Part shown: positions 36,073 through 48,384 of the stretch, one piece after another
How positions within the stretch are numbered: position 1 is the stretch's first letter
How the letters are laid out: every line of letters begins with the position of its first letter
Assembly (NCBI RefSeq): GCF_003945595.2
Contig: NW_024104349.1
Span: 186,001 to 250,000, forward strand
DNA: 64,000 nucleotides
Reading direction: 5' to 3'
Origin: Pipra filicauda
Lineage: Eukaryota > Chordata > Aves > Passeriformes > Pipridae
Made by a program: the position numbers and the translations under genes
The notes under the pieces: model-generated
Told to the model about the DNA's origin: nothing
Database searches by the model: none
Seen by the model: only the letters and a program-made list of their open reading frames with translations

Positions 36073-37879
36073 CCTAATTCTAAGAGACAGGGCAATGGGA
36101 TGTTCTCAGAAAAAAAGCCCTAAACTCTCATTACTTCTTGTAAAACCATGTGGATCTATTCCTGGATTTTGGTCACACCACTGGTAAATCATGTTCTAAA
36201 TTATTCCCCAACTGCTTTCACCACCCTGGAGTTCCCTCAAATGGAGGGGAAGCCCTCATCGCCTCTTTGAGGAAATAATACCACGAGTTATTGAGGAAAC
36301 TCAGGGCTGGCTTGAGCTAAATTGGGTAAGTTGAAGTGAGAGTAGCCGGCATGAGTAATAAAAATTGAGATCTGCTCCAGCCAGAGGAAATGAAAGGGCG
36401 TCTGTTTTCCAAATCTGAGCTGCACTGCAGAAATGCCAACTCAAGTCGGATTTCAAAGAGCAACTGCAAGACACAAGTCATGTTCTGCCACTGTTCTTCA
36501 GGGATCCAGCTGCTCTCAGAGCAGACTTATGAAAAACACTGCTCTGACACACACAGACTCATTTTACTTCAGAGGAAAGATGGAAATTCTGGGATGCAAA
36601 CAAAGTAAGCACCAGCGTGACTCACACTTCATCCTTTTGAAGAGTAACAGGATTTTGCATGATCAAAGGAACTCAAGCTGCTTAGTTAGTTGATCATACG
36701 ATCCTGAGACAAGCCTGGGAGATCCAGGTGCTTCCAGTGCCTCCCTCCAAGCACTGCTTTCCAAAGGGCAGGAAAGCTTGCCCTGCAGGGAGATGCTGCC
36801 TTTGGCATAGGGCAGAGTAGGCATTCCCTATCCCCGCTGGCATTTCCCACTTGCTCCCATCTTCCAGGTGGAGTTCCACATTTTTGGACCCCTTGCAGTG
36901 ATCCACTTCACAACAGGAGCACAGAGTTGTGCTGGTGTGGGCAGGCAAAGGGCAGCAGCAGGGAGAAACAAGGAGTGGGGTGAGGATGGGAATGAGAACA
37001 GACCTGGGGAGACACCCCAAGTCCTAAGCAGGCTGTTAAAGCTTGTGTCCAACATGCAGCCATGTGTTAGAGAATAAATATACACAAAACAAGCTGTTAC
37101 AAAAGTATTTCATGCCCTAACTATCACCTTTTACCTCTTGGGCTGAACTTCTCTTGCAAGACAAGCTCAAGTTGAAACCTGTAAGCCAATTTTTTGGATA
37201 ATTAATTCAGAATTAATACCAGCACCGAAGGATGAAAAACAAGCATGTGATATGTATTTAATGCAATGCAAGCACTTAAATGGAACATAAAGCTACCAAG
37301 TATCTGAAAAGCTAAAAATTATAGAAAAAAAAAATCCCAGGAAATCTTCATTTAAGATTCCAGCAGCATATATCAATGCACTGAAAGGCCTCTGAGAGGC
37401 TCTGTAAGGACCTGCACAGCAATGGAAATGTACCAAAATAGCTATTCTGAGGTAATTATCATAATGATAATCCACAATTAAAATGTTTTCTAATGGGACT
37501 TGCAATAAAAACATAATTGGTGATTACACCAAGATGGTGTTGCTTATGCAGGCAGCATTTTTTTGGTGCTACAAACAGCATCACAGACAAATGGAATTTT
37601 TGAATCCAAAGAGGAAATCCAGACAGAGGCAGACAGAGACCAATTTTAGGGTGAGAGCAGCCCAGAAGTGACACAACATTACAGCACTTATGGAAAAATA
37701 CAGCAGAGTTTCTTCATTCATCCCTCAAGCACAGGAGATGATGAAATTCAGAGTCAGCCTAAATGTCTGAGCTCTACCCAAGTCAGGTGAAAGGTCTGAC
37801 CTTTACCTTAGCCAGGTAAAACAACAGGATTTTGTTAAGGAGGTTGGAAACATGGACAGTAAACTTTTCTTAAATGCCC

Positions 37880-38322
37880 AGAAGAGGCCACCAAGTTGAT
37901 TAAAGGGATGGAGCAGCTCTGCTATGAGGAAAGGCTGAGAGAATTTGGATTGTTCAGCCTGGAGAAGAAAAGGCTTTGGGATGACCTAATTGTGGCCTTC
38001 CAGTACCTAAAGGGGCCTACAGGAAAGATGGAGAGGGACTCAAAGGGCTTGGAGTGACAGGACAAGGTGAAGTGGATTCAAACTGACAGTGGGCAGGGAA
38101 AAATGGGATATTGGGAAGGAATTCTTCCCCGTGAGGACGGTGAGTCCCCGGCACAGGTTGCCCAGAGAAGCTGTGGCTGCCCCATCCCTGAAAGTGTCAA
38201 AGGCCAGGTTGGACAGGGCTTGGAGCAACCTGGGATAGTGGAAGGTGTCCCTGTCCACGACGCAGGGCTGGAATTAGATGAACTTTAAGGCCCATTCCAA
38301 CCCAAACCATTCTGTAATTCTA
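37880..38322 (+). mobile_element. CR1 LINE 3' fragment, longer type
   Basis: Begins in the ORF2-end region (AGAAGAGGCCACCAAGTTGA, CTCTGCTATGAGGAAAGGCT, TTCAGCCTGGAGAAGAAAAG) and runs to ACCATTCTGTAATTCTAAAC. About 440 nt. Confidence 0.92.
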
Positions 38323-39446
38323 AACTACATTCAACATGCGTAACGACATCTCCCCCTCCGAATCTAGAAGCACAAGTTCAACAAAATCAGAGGTGAGGTT
38401 TCAGTGAAAAATATATTCCAAATAATAACATGAAAGTGCATATAGTAAAATAAAAAGATATGCCAAAATTATTTATTTTAAATCTAACATCTACTTTATC
38501 ATAAACCTGGTAATTCCAGAATTCTGCACCTGATGGCAAATAAAACCCCCTCCAATTAAGTACACTATGCCATAATATCTTGGTTTATGCTACAGAGAAA
38601 TACAGAATATACTGTCTTCTCCATAAATAACCATCTCTAGGCTACCAAAGCAGCTCACAGCACATTATTCTGTTCATGCTGGGGCAGCTGAATCACTGTT
38701 CTAGCCTGGAAGAGGGACTGTCTCTTCCCAGATGAGTTCCCAGTTAATATTGGTGCTGACAGGAGCAGCTTGTTGCACCAGCTGCTGTGCTACATTTAGA
38801 TAATAAATGTGTTTAACTACACAGTGAAGAAACAAAATTATGTCACATCTACCCCAGAACTGTTCACCCAACCATCGATAAAAGTCCATCTTTTCCATTT
38901 ACCTACTTCCAGGATACTCTGCAACCACAGCACCCGACCACATTAATGAGGAGATTGAGCTCCATTCCTTAATGAAATTAGTGCAGACAATTTTAAATTA
39001 CCCTGGACAAGAGTTCTGTTTTCACCTCTGTAACCAACAGGATCTGCTTAATGATGCAGAAGCATCATGTGAGCTGCACCAGGTTCTTCTCAAGGCGGTA
39101 ACCTGAGGACAGAACCTGTCAAATGAGCTCTGGGTGGGTGTCTCTCACTGGCCTGGGTTACAGAGTGTTCCATGCCTGGGTTATAAAGTGCATTTTTGCA
39201 CTTTCTTTTTATTTCTTTTACAACTCCTTGTTCAGGTGAGGCCACGTTCTTGTGCTGTGTATGAATTGTTGTGCTCACACAGCTTGGAATAAACACAGAA
39301 GTTTCATCCCAGAGCAGAATGAAGCCCAATAGAAACAACAATAAATGTACAGTGCAAAGATAAAATGGACAAGAGATTTTTTTGTGGATGGCAGAAATGA
39401 AAGGCACCTGAACAAGCATTCCCTTTTGGAAATCCCAGAGTCCCTC

Positions 39447-40139
39447 TGTCCTAGTTAGGACAACTGAGACCAGTTCATCAGGGTATGGGTGTAACCCAAA
39501 ACTGTGTATTCTATAGCCTTCCATGCCATTTCCCAGAAACTGTTATCAATGAACCATTTACACCATCTGCCCATAGAGCCTGACTCCTCAGGCTATAAAC
39601 TAGGTGTTAAGAGGCCTGTGAGATAGGAGGATGCTCCTGTCCTCACACCCTTTGTGGAACTCCCCGCCCTGAGGGAAGTGCTGAGCATTCCTGCCTGAAC
39701 TGCAGGATATATAATCTTGGAGTCTTGGAACATTTTTAACCACTCTGTGGGATCCAGAGAAGGACTGCGGCTCATCGCTCTCAAACAGACTTGGATCACC
39801 ACCCTATACTGGACTCCAATCACCACTTTGACCAGACTGCAACAGCTCTCCCCCCAGCATCTCACTGCAATCACCACTTTTGACCAGACTGCAACAGCTC
39901 TCCCACCAGCAGGTTCTTCCCCTCTCCCTTTACTTTGGACTCAAGCGGGGCCCAAGGAACCCCACGTTGTTCATGCCCCAGGGTACTGGGTTATACATTT
40001 GGGTTTTGTGGGTTAAGACCAATTGTTTGTTTGTATGATTGTACTTACTGTATTATTTTAGTAAATTGTTATTCTGACTTATAATCTCTCCTTTGAGTTG
40101 AGTTCATTTCCCCTGCTGGTTAACTCTTAAACCAGCACA
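39447..40139 (+). mobile_element. Solo LTR of an endogenous retrovirus
   Basis: A 693-nt element starts TGTCCTAGTTAGGACAACTG and ends TTAAACCAGCACA, so it has TG...CA ends. It is flanked on both sides by CCCTC (39442-39446 and 40140-40144), a 5-bp target-site duplication. A TATA-like GGATATATAATC at about 39706 and an R/U5-like region rich in T and TAA (40020-40085) fix the + orientation, antisense to DDHD1. No internal retroviral sequence remains, so it formed by LTR-LTR recombination. The 5-bp duplication fits an ERVL-type element; the family assignment is inference. Confidence 0.85.
39817..39910 (+). repeat. Tandem duplication inside the solo LTR
   Basis: The block CAATCACCACTTTGACCAGA CTGCAACAGCTCTCCC occurs twice, starting at about 39817 and 39868, with one T inserted in the second copy. 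The spacing is about 51 nt. It lies downstream of the TATA-like site. Confidence 0.88.
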
Positions 40140-40211
40140 CCCTCCAAGCACCATTTCCAAAAAAACGCAGGGTGTCATGGTGGTTGTCTCACCTGAGCAT
40201 CATATGGAGCA

Positions 40212-40535
40212 TCCAGTACTTAAAGGGACTCTAAAAGAGATGGAGAGGGACTTTGGACAAGGGATGGAGGGAATGGACAAGGGGAATGGCTTCCCACTGC
40301 CACAGGGCAGGGATAGATGGGATATTGGGAAGGAATTCCTGGCTGTGAGGGTGGTGAGGCCCTAGCACGGGTTGCCCAGAGAAGCTGTGGTTGCCCTGGA
40401 TCCCTGGAAGTGTCCAAGGCCAGGGTGGAGCAACCTGGGATGGGACAGTGGAAGGTGTCCCTGCCCAAGGCAGAGGGTTGGAACTGGATGATCTTTAAGC
40501 ATCCTTCCAACCCAAACCATTCAGGGATTCTGTGA
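40212..40535 (+). mobile_element. CR1 LINE 3' fragment
   Basis: From CCAGTACTTAAAGGGACTCT to CAAACCATTCAGGGATTCTGTG, about 325 nt. It begins about 70 nt beyond the target duplication of the solo LTR. Confidence 0.92.
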
Positions 40536-41045
40536 TTTTATATCCCAAGTAAGATTCAAGTCCTCCAAAGCTGAACACAGCCCCAGACAATGCTGAGCTC
40601 TGACAGGACCTTCTACATGTGCTGGTGGTACCCAGCCACTGATAAGGGAAGAAAAGAGCAGTGACACTGAAGGACAGACCTGTGGCTTGAGTCACAGATT
40701 TAACGTGTCTGCAACTACAAATTTCCTGCTAAAGAATGTGCCTTTAAAAAGTAAAAAAACCCCACTGACATCTCTTCTCCTTGGTTTCCACTTTACACTG
40801 TGAACGGTCAAAAAGTGTTTCTCCGTATTCATCTTATTTTTCAAAAGGACACATCTGATTGATGTCCCTGATGTAAAAGAACGTAAAAAGAACCCCCAAC
40901 AAAACCAAACAGCACACATATATCAGGGATGAAGGTGCTAACAGAAAGTGTTAGTATGGCTTGTGAGAGCTTGGCAGACGTTTCCTTTAAAATTTCTTCT
41001 CAGAACATATGGGATGTTCTTCACTGGTAAGTTTTAAGCTATTTA

Positions 41046-41046
<1 letters not shown>

Positions 41047-41089
<43 letters not shown>

Positions 41090-41140
41090 AGACTTCAATC
41101 TAAAAAGAAAAAAAAAAAAAGAGAGACTTCAATCTAAAAT
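41047..41140 (+). repeat. A50 run with duplicated flank
   Basis: Fifty consecutive A residues (41047-41096) are followed by GAGAGACTTCAATCTAAAA, a second shorter A run and the same 19-nt sequence again. The arrangement suggests slippage or a duplicated A-rich end, not a retroposed gene. Confidence 0.95.
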
Positions 41141-42110
41141 GATGCTCTAATTTGCAGACTTTGTAGAGAATGCACAATTTATGCCAATAATTAGCATTTT
41201 AAAAGGCTATGCAATACTGTCTGATATTTCTTGAGGGTATGAGAGAGATTTACTGAAGCACATAAAATCTTGTTTCCTTTTTTGAGAAAGTATTTCATAT
41301 ACTGGGCTGCCAATTAAAGCAGGACTTATGGAATGAACATCTCTGCACTGCAGCCTGAGCTGAAGTTAATCCACCCATATAACCCCTGTATTTATGGAAA
41401 ATGGGGGAAGGAGAAAGACAAAGCAGAAAAACTTAATGATTCCAAGGTGGAAGTTTTATTTCTCGTCGCTGTTAAAGCAGCAACTTATATTTAGGGTATT
41501 TTCATTCCCAGTGTAATTGCATCCTACAAAAATTGAACTTTTATTATTACACGACTAACTTTTAATCAGGGGCTGTGGAGTGTTTTCTCTCTGGTTTGGA
41601 TTGCTTGCTCTTCAATAACATGACTAACAGAGCAGCGAAGTGGCAGAACGAGGGGACTGGGGAGCAGCAGGTTGTTGCTTTGACATGACAAATGACACAG
41701 AAGTGACATCAGAAAGTTTACTCTGCCGCACCAGAGGACACTGGAGTGGCAGAACGAGCTGCAGGAGCACGAGAGCCTGCTGACACGATGGCACACACCA
41801 CAGAGCACTGACCTACATTCCCATCCTGGATTCAAAGGGAGCTTCACAAAGCTCCTACCACAAAACAGTCCCAGCTCTACACACACTTCCACAGGAGTCA
41901 CTGGGTCTGTCGTTGTTTCTGTCAGCTTTGATGGAACGTGGAACTATTTGGGGCACACGACTGAACCATCTGTGCAATACAGATCTGTAATTAACACTTT
42001 TTTACCCTCTTCTTTCAGCTAACGAAGGATTCCTCAATGCCACCTTGTCCCCCACAATGTTGTCACCACAATTTACAATTTCTTCTAATATTCAAACATC
42101 TTTTCAGGTA

Positions 42111-42280
42111 CAGAGAATCCCGGAATGGTTTGGGTTGGAAGGGACCTTAAAGATCATCCCGTTCCAACCCACTGCCATGGGCAGGGACACCTTCCACCAG
42201 ACCAGGTTGCTCCAAGCCCTGTCCAACCTGGCTGTGAACACTTCCAGGGATAGGGCAGCCACAGCTTCTCTGGGAAACAT
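42111..42280 (-). mobile_element. CR1 LINE 3' fragment
   Basis: CAGAGAATCCCGGAATGGTT through TTCCACCAGACCAGGTTGCT to CAGCCACAGCTTCTCTGGGA. The 5' boundary is unclear because the next ~40 nt (CATATCTCAGGGATTTC) are diverged. Confidence 0.91.
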
Positions 42281-42753
42281 AATTCCCCATATCTCAGGGA
42301 TTTCTCTTCCCATTCACCAGCACCCTAACTGGCTTTCTGAGTTAGCTGAGTTAGATGTCAAACCAAAATCCATTTTCAAACCACTTTTCACAAAAGACAT
42401 TAACGGAAAAGATTTGGTAAGATTTCAATCATGTTTTACTTTTCAACCGGCACAGAACTCCATGAACAGTCTCACAGAAACACCTTCCAACTGCGTGAAG
42501 GGCTTCTGTCCTGTTAGGAATAACAACACTCCTGGTAGTTCCCCCTTTCCCCTCTCTTACCAGTATGCACTTTGCTTGCTCACTGTTCTGACAACCAGCT
42601 GGAACAACAAGAGATTCCACTTTCCTATACTAATGAAGCAAAATTTTTCTGCCCAGTCACTTTCTTCCCAGTTGATATCTACTTAATTCACCCAGGTATG
42701 ACATTCCCTTTGATTCTGACCAAATGAAAACCTCTCCCTGCTCAGCAAAGTCA

Positions 42754-43030
42754 CTGAAAGTTGTTTAGGTGGGAAAACATCTCCAAGATCATCAAGTCCA
42801 CCCTGTGCCCAATCTCCAACATGTCACACAGCCCAGAGCACTGAGTGCCACGTCCAGTCTCTTCCTGAACACTTCCAGGGATGGGGACTCCACCATCTCC
42901 CTGGGCAGCCCATGCCAGTGCCTGACAAGGCTTTCCATAAAGAAATTCTTCCTGATATCCAACGTGAACCTCTCCTGGTGCAACTTGAGGCCACGTCCTC
43001 TCATGGGCCAGTTCCCTAAAAGTCACAAGT
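42754..43030 (-). mobile_element. Old CR1-related fragment
   Basis: TTTAGGTGGGAAAACATCTC, CAAGATCATCAAGTCCACCC, GATGGGGACTCCACCATCTC, CCTGGGCAGCCCATGCCAGT and AAGAAATTCTTCCTGATATC. This is colinear with CR1 3' ends but from an older, diverged subfamily. Confidence 0.85.
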
Positions 43031-43250
43031 ATTGGCCATAAAACCAGACTAAATCTTTGCTCTTCTTGCTCCCAGCTGCCCTCCCTGAGTCCATACCACC
43101 CAATCAACACAGAAAACAGTGTACCCACAACATAAAGATTAACGACTCAGGGGAAAGAGGAGGAGAAGGAAACAGGGAAAGGTCTGGCTTAAACCAAAGG
43201 CTGTGCTGTCATTTATATTCAGGCTACTTCAAACATCACAAAGCACTCAC

Positions 43251-43398
43251 ATCGCTGTGTTTTTGATGATCCTTCCTTGGTCCATTTTCTGCCCAATACC
43301 ATGCACAACAAACACAATGTGACTAGTCTGTGGTGGTTTGTCTTCTAATGTGGCTTCTTCTACATAGCCTCTATGTAGCCTTGTCCCACTACTCGAAG
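43251..43398 (-). CDS. DDHD1: DDHD1 exon 4
   Basis: This 148-nt exon carries 48 whole codons. It begins in the Ser-rich SSSGTRLHRGYVEEATLED segment and runs into HIVFVVHGIGQKMDQGRIIK. The hydrophobic strand followed by HGIG is the typical start of an alpha/beta-hydrolase core, where backbone amides help form the oxyanion hole (family knowledge). The acceptor is TTTCTGCAG|CT. The donor is GCGAT|GTGAGT, which splits the Met codon shared with the next exon. Confidence 0.96.
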
Positions 43399-45242
43399 CT
43401 GCAGAAAGAACATTATCCCACATCAGTTACATTCTGTGAAGTACAAAGGTCTCACCTGTTGACAGAAGCTTGGCTTTTCTCAGTCCAACACTGTTAAAGC
43501 ACTTTGAAAACAAGATTCTATAACACAGAGCTGTAAGATTAAAGGGCTATCACGTATTTTTAAATACATCCACTTTTAAACTCTTGAAAGATTTCAGCAA
43601 CTGGGTGATGTTAATTGTATCAGTCAATGAATTACAAGGCCATTTCCACTGTATAAAGAACTAATTTGAGAAATGTTTCGAAAAACAATTAGAAAACAGT
43701 TGTGTAACTGTCCACCCACTTTTACAGCACAAAACTCTTCTTCTGGGTGTCTCCATCATTAAACCTCCTTTTATCTCCACCTTACTCCTATGGATGGAAG
43801 AATCATGGAAATTATCTGGCCGTGTAAGTAATTAATTGTCACCATTGCATCTGCCCCCATTAAAAGAGCTGGTTGAAAACCTTCACGATTTTTCATTTTG
43901 ATGGGGAAAACATGTTTTATTTCAAGCTGATCCAACCTCAAAATTTGCAAACTTGTTCTCCAGCTCAGTGGCCAAACCAAAAATCAATTACCCAGGGTAA
44001 ATATGGGTATTTTCTCCCTGCTGTGCTGATGGATTGATAAACCCACTGGCACTGTGTGTCTCCATCCCCCTCTAGTGACAGACCCACGGAGGGGACCCAG
44101 AGCCTGGCACCAGTGTTGGTCTCAAAAACTGAAACAAACAGCTGATTTTGTTCCTAAAGAGGAGGAAAACACCACAAAACCACTAAGGACTTTTTTCACC
44201 TAAGACAGCTTTAGTCTTCTATTTAATACTTGTGCCCCCAAATTGTTTACAACAGATTTTTTATTTATTATACACTTTCCAAATCATGTTTTGGATAAAT
44301 TACTTCGTTTCTTCTGGAACTGAAGCACTGAATTATACTATTTTTTTGGCAAACATTAATTAAGTATCCACCCAAGAGCCCTGGGGGGGTTAAGAGGGCA
44401 TAATTACAAGACAGAGGCATGGAGATTAAAGCCAGACCTATTACCTGGTCTTGCCTCTTCAGAGGCCAAGGAACAAAACAGATGTTTATGTTATTGTTTT
44501 GGCAGCTGTCCTGCACAGGACATGACAGAGGAAAAAAAATTCCAATTTTCTAGGTTGGCAATAATCTGCCTTTTCCTTGAGAGGGACCATCCTCTCTTCC
44601 AACCATCTCAGCCTTGCTGGCTTTATGACTGGGAGTTCTGAGCTTAAATGAGTCTGAATTCCTACTGGAAATTATTCCTACTGCAAATAATTTTTTCTAA
44701 ATGTCGATTTTTCTAATTTTTTCTAAATGCTTCACCCCTTCTCTCAGTTCATATGTCTGTTTAATGAATGGAAAAAAAGGGCAGGAGATGGTGAGAGTGA
44801 AGGTATGATCATGGATTTAAGAAATGCATCACAATATGCAAGTACACAGTGGTAAAGTTAAGGTTGCAAAGGGAACTGTAATATTATATTACTACAGTAA
44901 TAATTCTGATTTTACAGTATCTGCTGCTCTGCCACTGTAATATTTTAATGTATTTGTTATGTAATGCTAAATGCCACAGCCAAAATAAAATATGTATTAA
45001 AAATAAAATATAATAAAATAAATATATACTATATATAAAATTAAAATTAAAAATTCACATCTAGTTACAATAATGTACACAACCTAAGGACTCTGAACAT
45101 TCACATAAAATAAAAAAATGCAATGGCCAAAGCAGGCTACTCACATACTAAAACTTCAAACTTTCCTCTAGTGTTAAAGTAAAAAAAAAAACTTAAAACA
45201 CTGGTATTTACAATATTCTTGACAAACTCTGAGAAGTGTTAC
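43399..45242 (-). other. DDHD1: DDHD1 intron 3
   Basis: This 1,844-nt AT-rich intron includes a strongly A/T-biased stretch at about 44990-45055 (AATAAAATATAATAAAATAA-type). No CR1, LTR or RNA gene is seen. Confidence 0.85.
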
Positions 45243-45371
45243 CTTTGGAAAACCCCAACTTTTGTGTAACAGTCCTTGCAATTTTGGATGTGGTTGCATC
45301 ACTGTACAGATACACTTCATCCACACTGTGCCAGTCCACGTGGTTCCGACTCAACTTTAGACTGTGAATAG
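45243..45371 (-). CDS. DDHD1: DDHD1 exon 3
   Basis: This 129-nt exon encodes 42 whole codons, from IHSLKLSRNHVDWHSVDEVY to KIARTVTQKLGFSK. It is in the conserved block before the catalytic core and matches human DDHD1 closely, with only small changes near its start. The acceptor is TTGCTGCAG|CT and the donor is CCAAAG|GTAACA. Phases agree with both neighbouring exons (incoming G|CT, outgoing G|CT). Confidence 0.96.
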
Positions 45372-46969
45372 CTGCAGCAAAAAGGAACAATATTTCATTT
45401 ATATGGGTAAAGGACAAAAGAAAAATCCTCTTTAAACAGAGAGAGAAGAGAGAAGGGTAATTTACACACGGGTTAAAACACAGAGCTCCATTATACCTGA
45501 ATTCTTATTATTTCTTACCTTGAGAAATTTTTACATTTAGGATTAATCTGACCAGGACACGCAGCAGTTTGGAGAGCACCTGTGAGGACACTTCACATCA
45601 ATCTCCTCCCACCCTCATTTTGGGATGGCAGATTTCCAAAATACTCTCTTAAAAAACAGGGACAGGGGAATGGATCTTGAAATACTGCAGGTGGGTGTGA
45701 GGAGCAGGTGGCTGCTCCAGGTACTTTCATCACTTAAAAAAAAAAAAAGTGGAATTTCAGTCCTCTCTCCTGTGAAATCCTGTGGTCTGATTGCTCTGCA
45801 CTAACAGAAGCTTTCAAGGCCCCATTACTAGAAACCTCCTGCATTTCTTCCGTTCAGAAACATCCAGGAGCTGGAAAAGCAGCCCAGTGAGGCTCTGAAT
45901 GAGCAATTTCTGGCACAGAACAGAATTTAGCTCTTTCAAAAAGCCACTAAGAGCTCCAGTGTGCTTTTTTCTTTTCTTTTTTTTTTTTTTTTCTGTGCAG
46001 TTACTGTGTTTTCCAGATTTGGAACTGACTGAGCTCTGGGACCGACCTCATGACACGCTGCCTGATTGTCGGGATTAAGCACAACAGGAATGTTTTAATG
46101 CAAATCAAAATCATCCAAGGCTTGGAGCTCGCAGGGGCAGAGTAGCACCCGAGATGTATCACAAGGAATTCGGATTTCACCAGAGTTTGGAAATCTGCTG
46201 CTTAGCTCTCGTCTAATATGGGGTGTGCTGACAACAGCAACAGCCCTGTGCCCAAAAAAATTGCTATTTAACTGTCATTGGTCTTGCTAAAAAGTCCAAA
46301 GTCATGGAAAACACCCAGAGGGGCTGTTTGGGGTTTGTTTTTTCCATAGCAAGTAGAGCTCTAACCTGTCTCCTACTTGAACCACCCAAATGAATTTTTT
46401 ATACTCTTTTAAAAACATTCTGAGAAAGCCTGAGCCATCGTGATCTCATATTCTAACTCTGCCACAGGACAAACCAGCCACGTGCAGCCAGATGTTGTGA
46501 CCTTTCTCCTCTGATAATTTTTGTTTCTTTGCCAAGGCAGACAGACTTGACACAGACTGATGAAAAACTAAATGAAATCTGTAAGAAACAAGGGGATTAG
46601 GAGAGGATTAGCCCTGGTAAACATCTGATTCACTAAAAATAACTGTAATTATATCGTTGTTTTACACTGACAGAGCAAGACAGGAATGGAAACAAGCCTG
46701 GCTTTGAAGAGCAGAGATGGCAGCTTAAGGTGGCCAGAGCAAGCAGCAATCTAGTGAGAACTCCATGAACATGGAAGAACAGCAATTTAGGGAGGAGTGA
46801 TCCTCAAACTCCTCCTGGGATCAAGTCCAGCCTCTCTACAGGAAAAAAAAAATATATATACAGGAAGAAGTAGCTTTTCTGTGCCCCGTGTTAATTACTC
46901 TCACTTGGGAAGAACATGGTGTTTTTTCTAAACATGCATATTGAAGGAGTATCAAAATCAACTACAAGA

Positions 46970-47597
46970 CATGGAAGTACTGATGAGCTGCAAATGGAGT
47001 TCAACAGAGCCAAGTGAAAGCTCCTGCACCTGGGTCAGGGCAATCCCAAGCACAAAAAAAGGCTGGGCAGGGAATGGATTGAGAGGACCCCTGAAGAAAA
47101 GGACTTGAGGGTGTTGGCAGATGAGAAGATCAACAAGACCCAGGAATGTGTGTTTGCAGCCCAAAGAGCCAAATGTGTCCTGGGCTGCATCACAAGAAGT
47201 GTGACCAGCAGAGAGCTGGGGGTGTTCAGCCTGGAAAAGAGAAGGCTCCAAGGAGACCTTAGAGCCCCTTCCAGTAACTAAAGGGGCTCCAGGAGAGCTG
47301 GAGAGGGATTTTGGACAAGGGATGGAGGGACAGGACAAGGAGGAATGGCTTCCCACTGACAGAGGGCAGGGGTAGATGGGATATTGGGAAGGAATTCCTG
47401 GCTGTGAGGGTGGTGAGGCCCCAGCACAGGTTGCCCAGAGAAGCTGTGGCTGCCCCTGGATCCCTGGAAGTGTTTCAGGCCAGGTTGGACAGAGCTTGGA
47501 GCAACCTGGTCTAGTGGAAGGTGTCCCTGCCCATGGCAGGGGGCTGGAACGAGATGAACTGTATGGTTCATTCCAACCCAAACCATTCTGTGAGTCT
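46970..47597 (+). mobile_element. Long CR1 LINE fragment with internal deletion
   Basis: Starts within the ORF2 C-terminal part (GAGTTCAACAGAGCCAAGTG, CTGCACCTGGGTCAGGGCAA, GACTTGAGGGTGTTGGCAGA, GTGTCCTGGGCTGCATCACA). It then jumps at about 47212 from TGTGACCAGCAG straight to GAGCTGGGGGTGTTCAGCCT, skipping roughly 200 nt, and runs to ACCATTCTGTGAGTCTATTC. It is non-functional. Confidence 0.93.
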
Positions 47598-48384
47598 ATT
47601 CAGTGATTATGTGACAGTGAAGAGATTATTAAGATACTTGAGAGTTCAACCAAAAGGAACTTCTGCTGCTGACAGCCCCAGGGTGTGTTAAAAGTGAGAC
47701 AGGGAACACGAAAACCTGTCATTGGAGACGATCTGCCATAAGTCTGAAAAGAAACATCCTAAAATAAAATAAATATGCAAACTGTGCTATCCCACAGGTG
47801 TGGGATAACAAGGGCTGCCGTGGCTGGTTTGAAATTGAACCCGAAGGGAAACTGAACCTGAGGAAGGGAAATGTTTTCCTGAGGACAAGGAGATAACATT
47901 CTCTTTCCTGTAAACCTCCTGCGTGCTGCAGAGGTGCTCAAACTGACAACCCCGGGAGCTTTTCACACCAAGAGATGTCACAGCATGTCAGGAAGTCACC
48001 AAGGCATGTCTGAGGAAGCCAAGCTGCAGAATTCCGAATAGGCAGTGGGAATGGCACGGGGGAATGCTCTTCCTTGTTCGTTCCTCTGCCTGCTGGGTCC
48101 CTCAGGAGCACACATTCTACATTTGGGGACTGCCTCCACGGCACCTGGCTGGGATGTTGCTGAGCTTCACCGAGACGTGACTGTGCCTATGGCACCTCTG
48201 AATGTCAGACACAGGAGATGAAAGGTCTCTCGTAAAGCCATGGGGACAGGAATCTCTCTCTGGATCGGATTCCTCGCAGCTTTGCTTCTACATGACACTT
48301 CTTTGACACTGAAAGCATTCACATGGACACCTCCATAGGTGCATCTTCCCCAGGCGCAGAAAACTCCAGGTACTCTGCACACGT

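Larger units (their letters stand above)
31066..43250 (-). other. DDHD1: DDHD1 intron 4
   Basis: This is the largest intron seen complete, about 12.2 kb. It contains a 413-nt purine tract, a truncated LTR beside an ATT array, six CR1 pieces, a solo LTR with target duplication, and a 50-nt A run with a duplicated flank. The segments 36090-37860 and 38330-39440 hold nothing I recognise. Confidence 0.85.

Noticed and set aside
38701..38898. 65-codon minus-strand frame ending near 38898, considered as an extra DDHD1 exon
   Set aside because: No AG acceptor or GT donor in the required phase, and exons 4 and 5 already join in frame through a split Met codon.
42045..42686. 213-codon + strand open frame
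   Set aside because: Its first ~75 codons cross an inverted CR1 tail; the remainder lacks homology that I recognise.
46958..47581. 207-codon minus-strand open frame
   Set aside because: It is the antisense of a CR1 copy (Pro/Ser-rich PSTRPGCSKLCPTWP-type translation common to every such copy).
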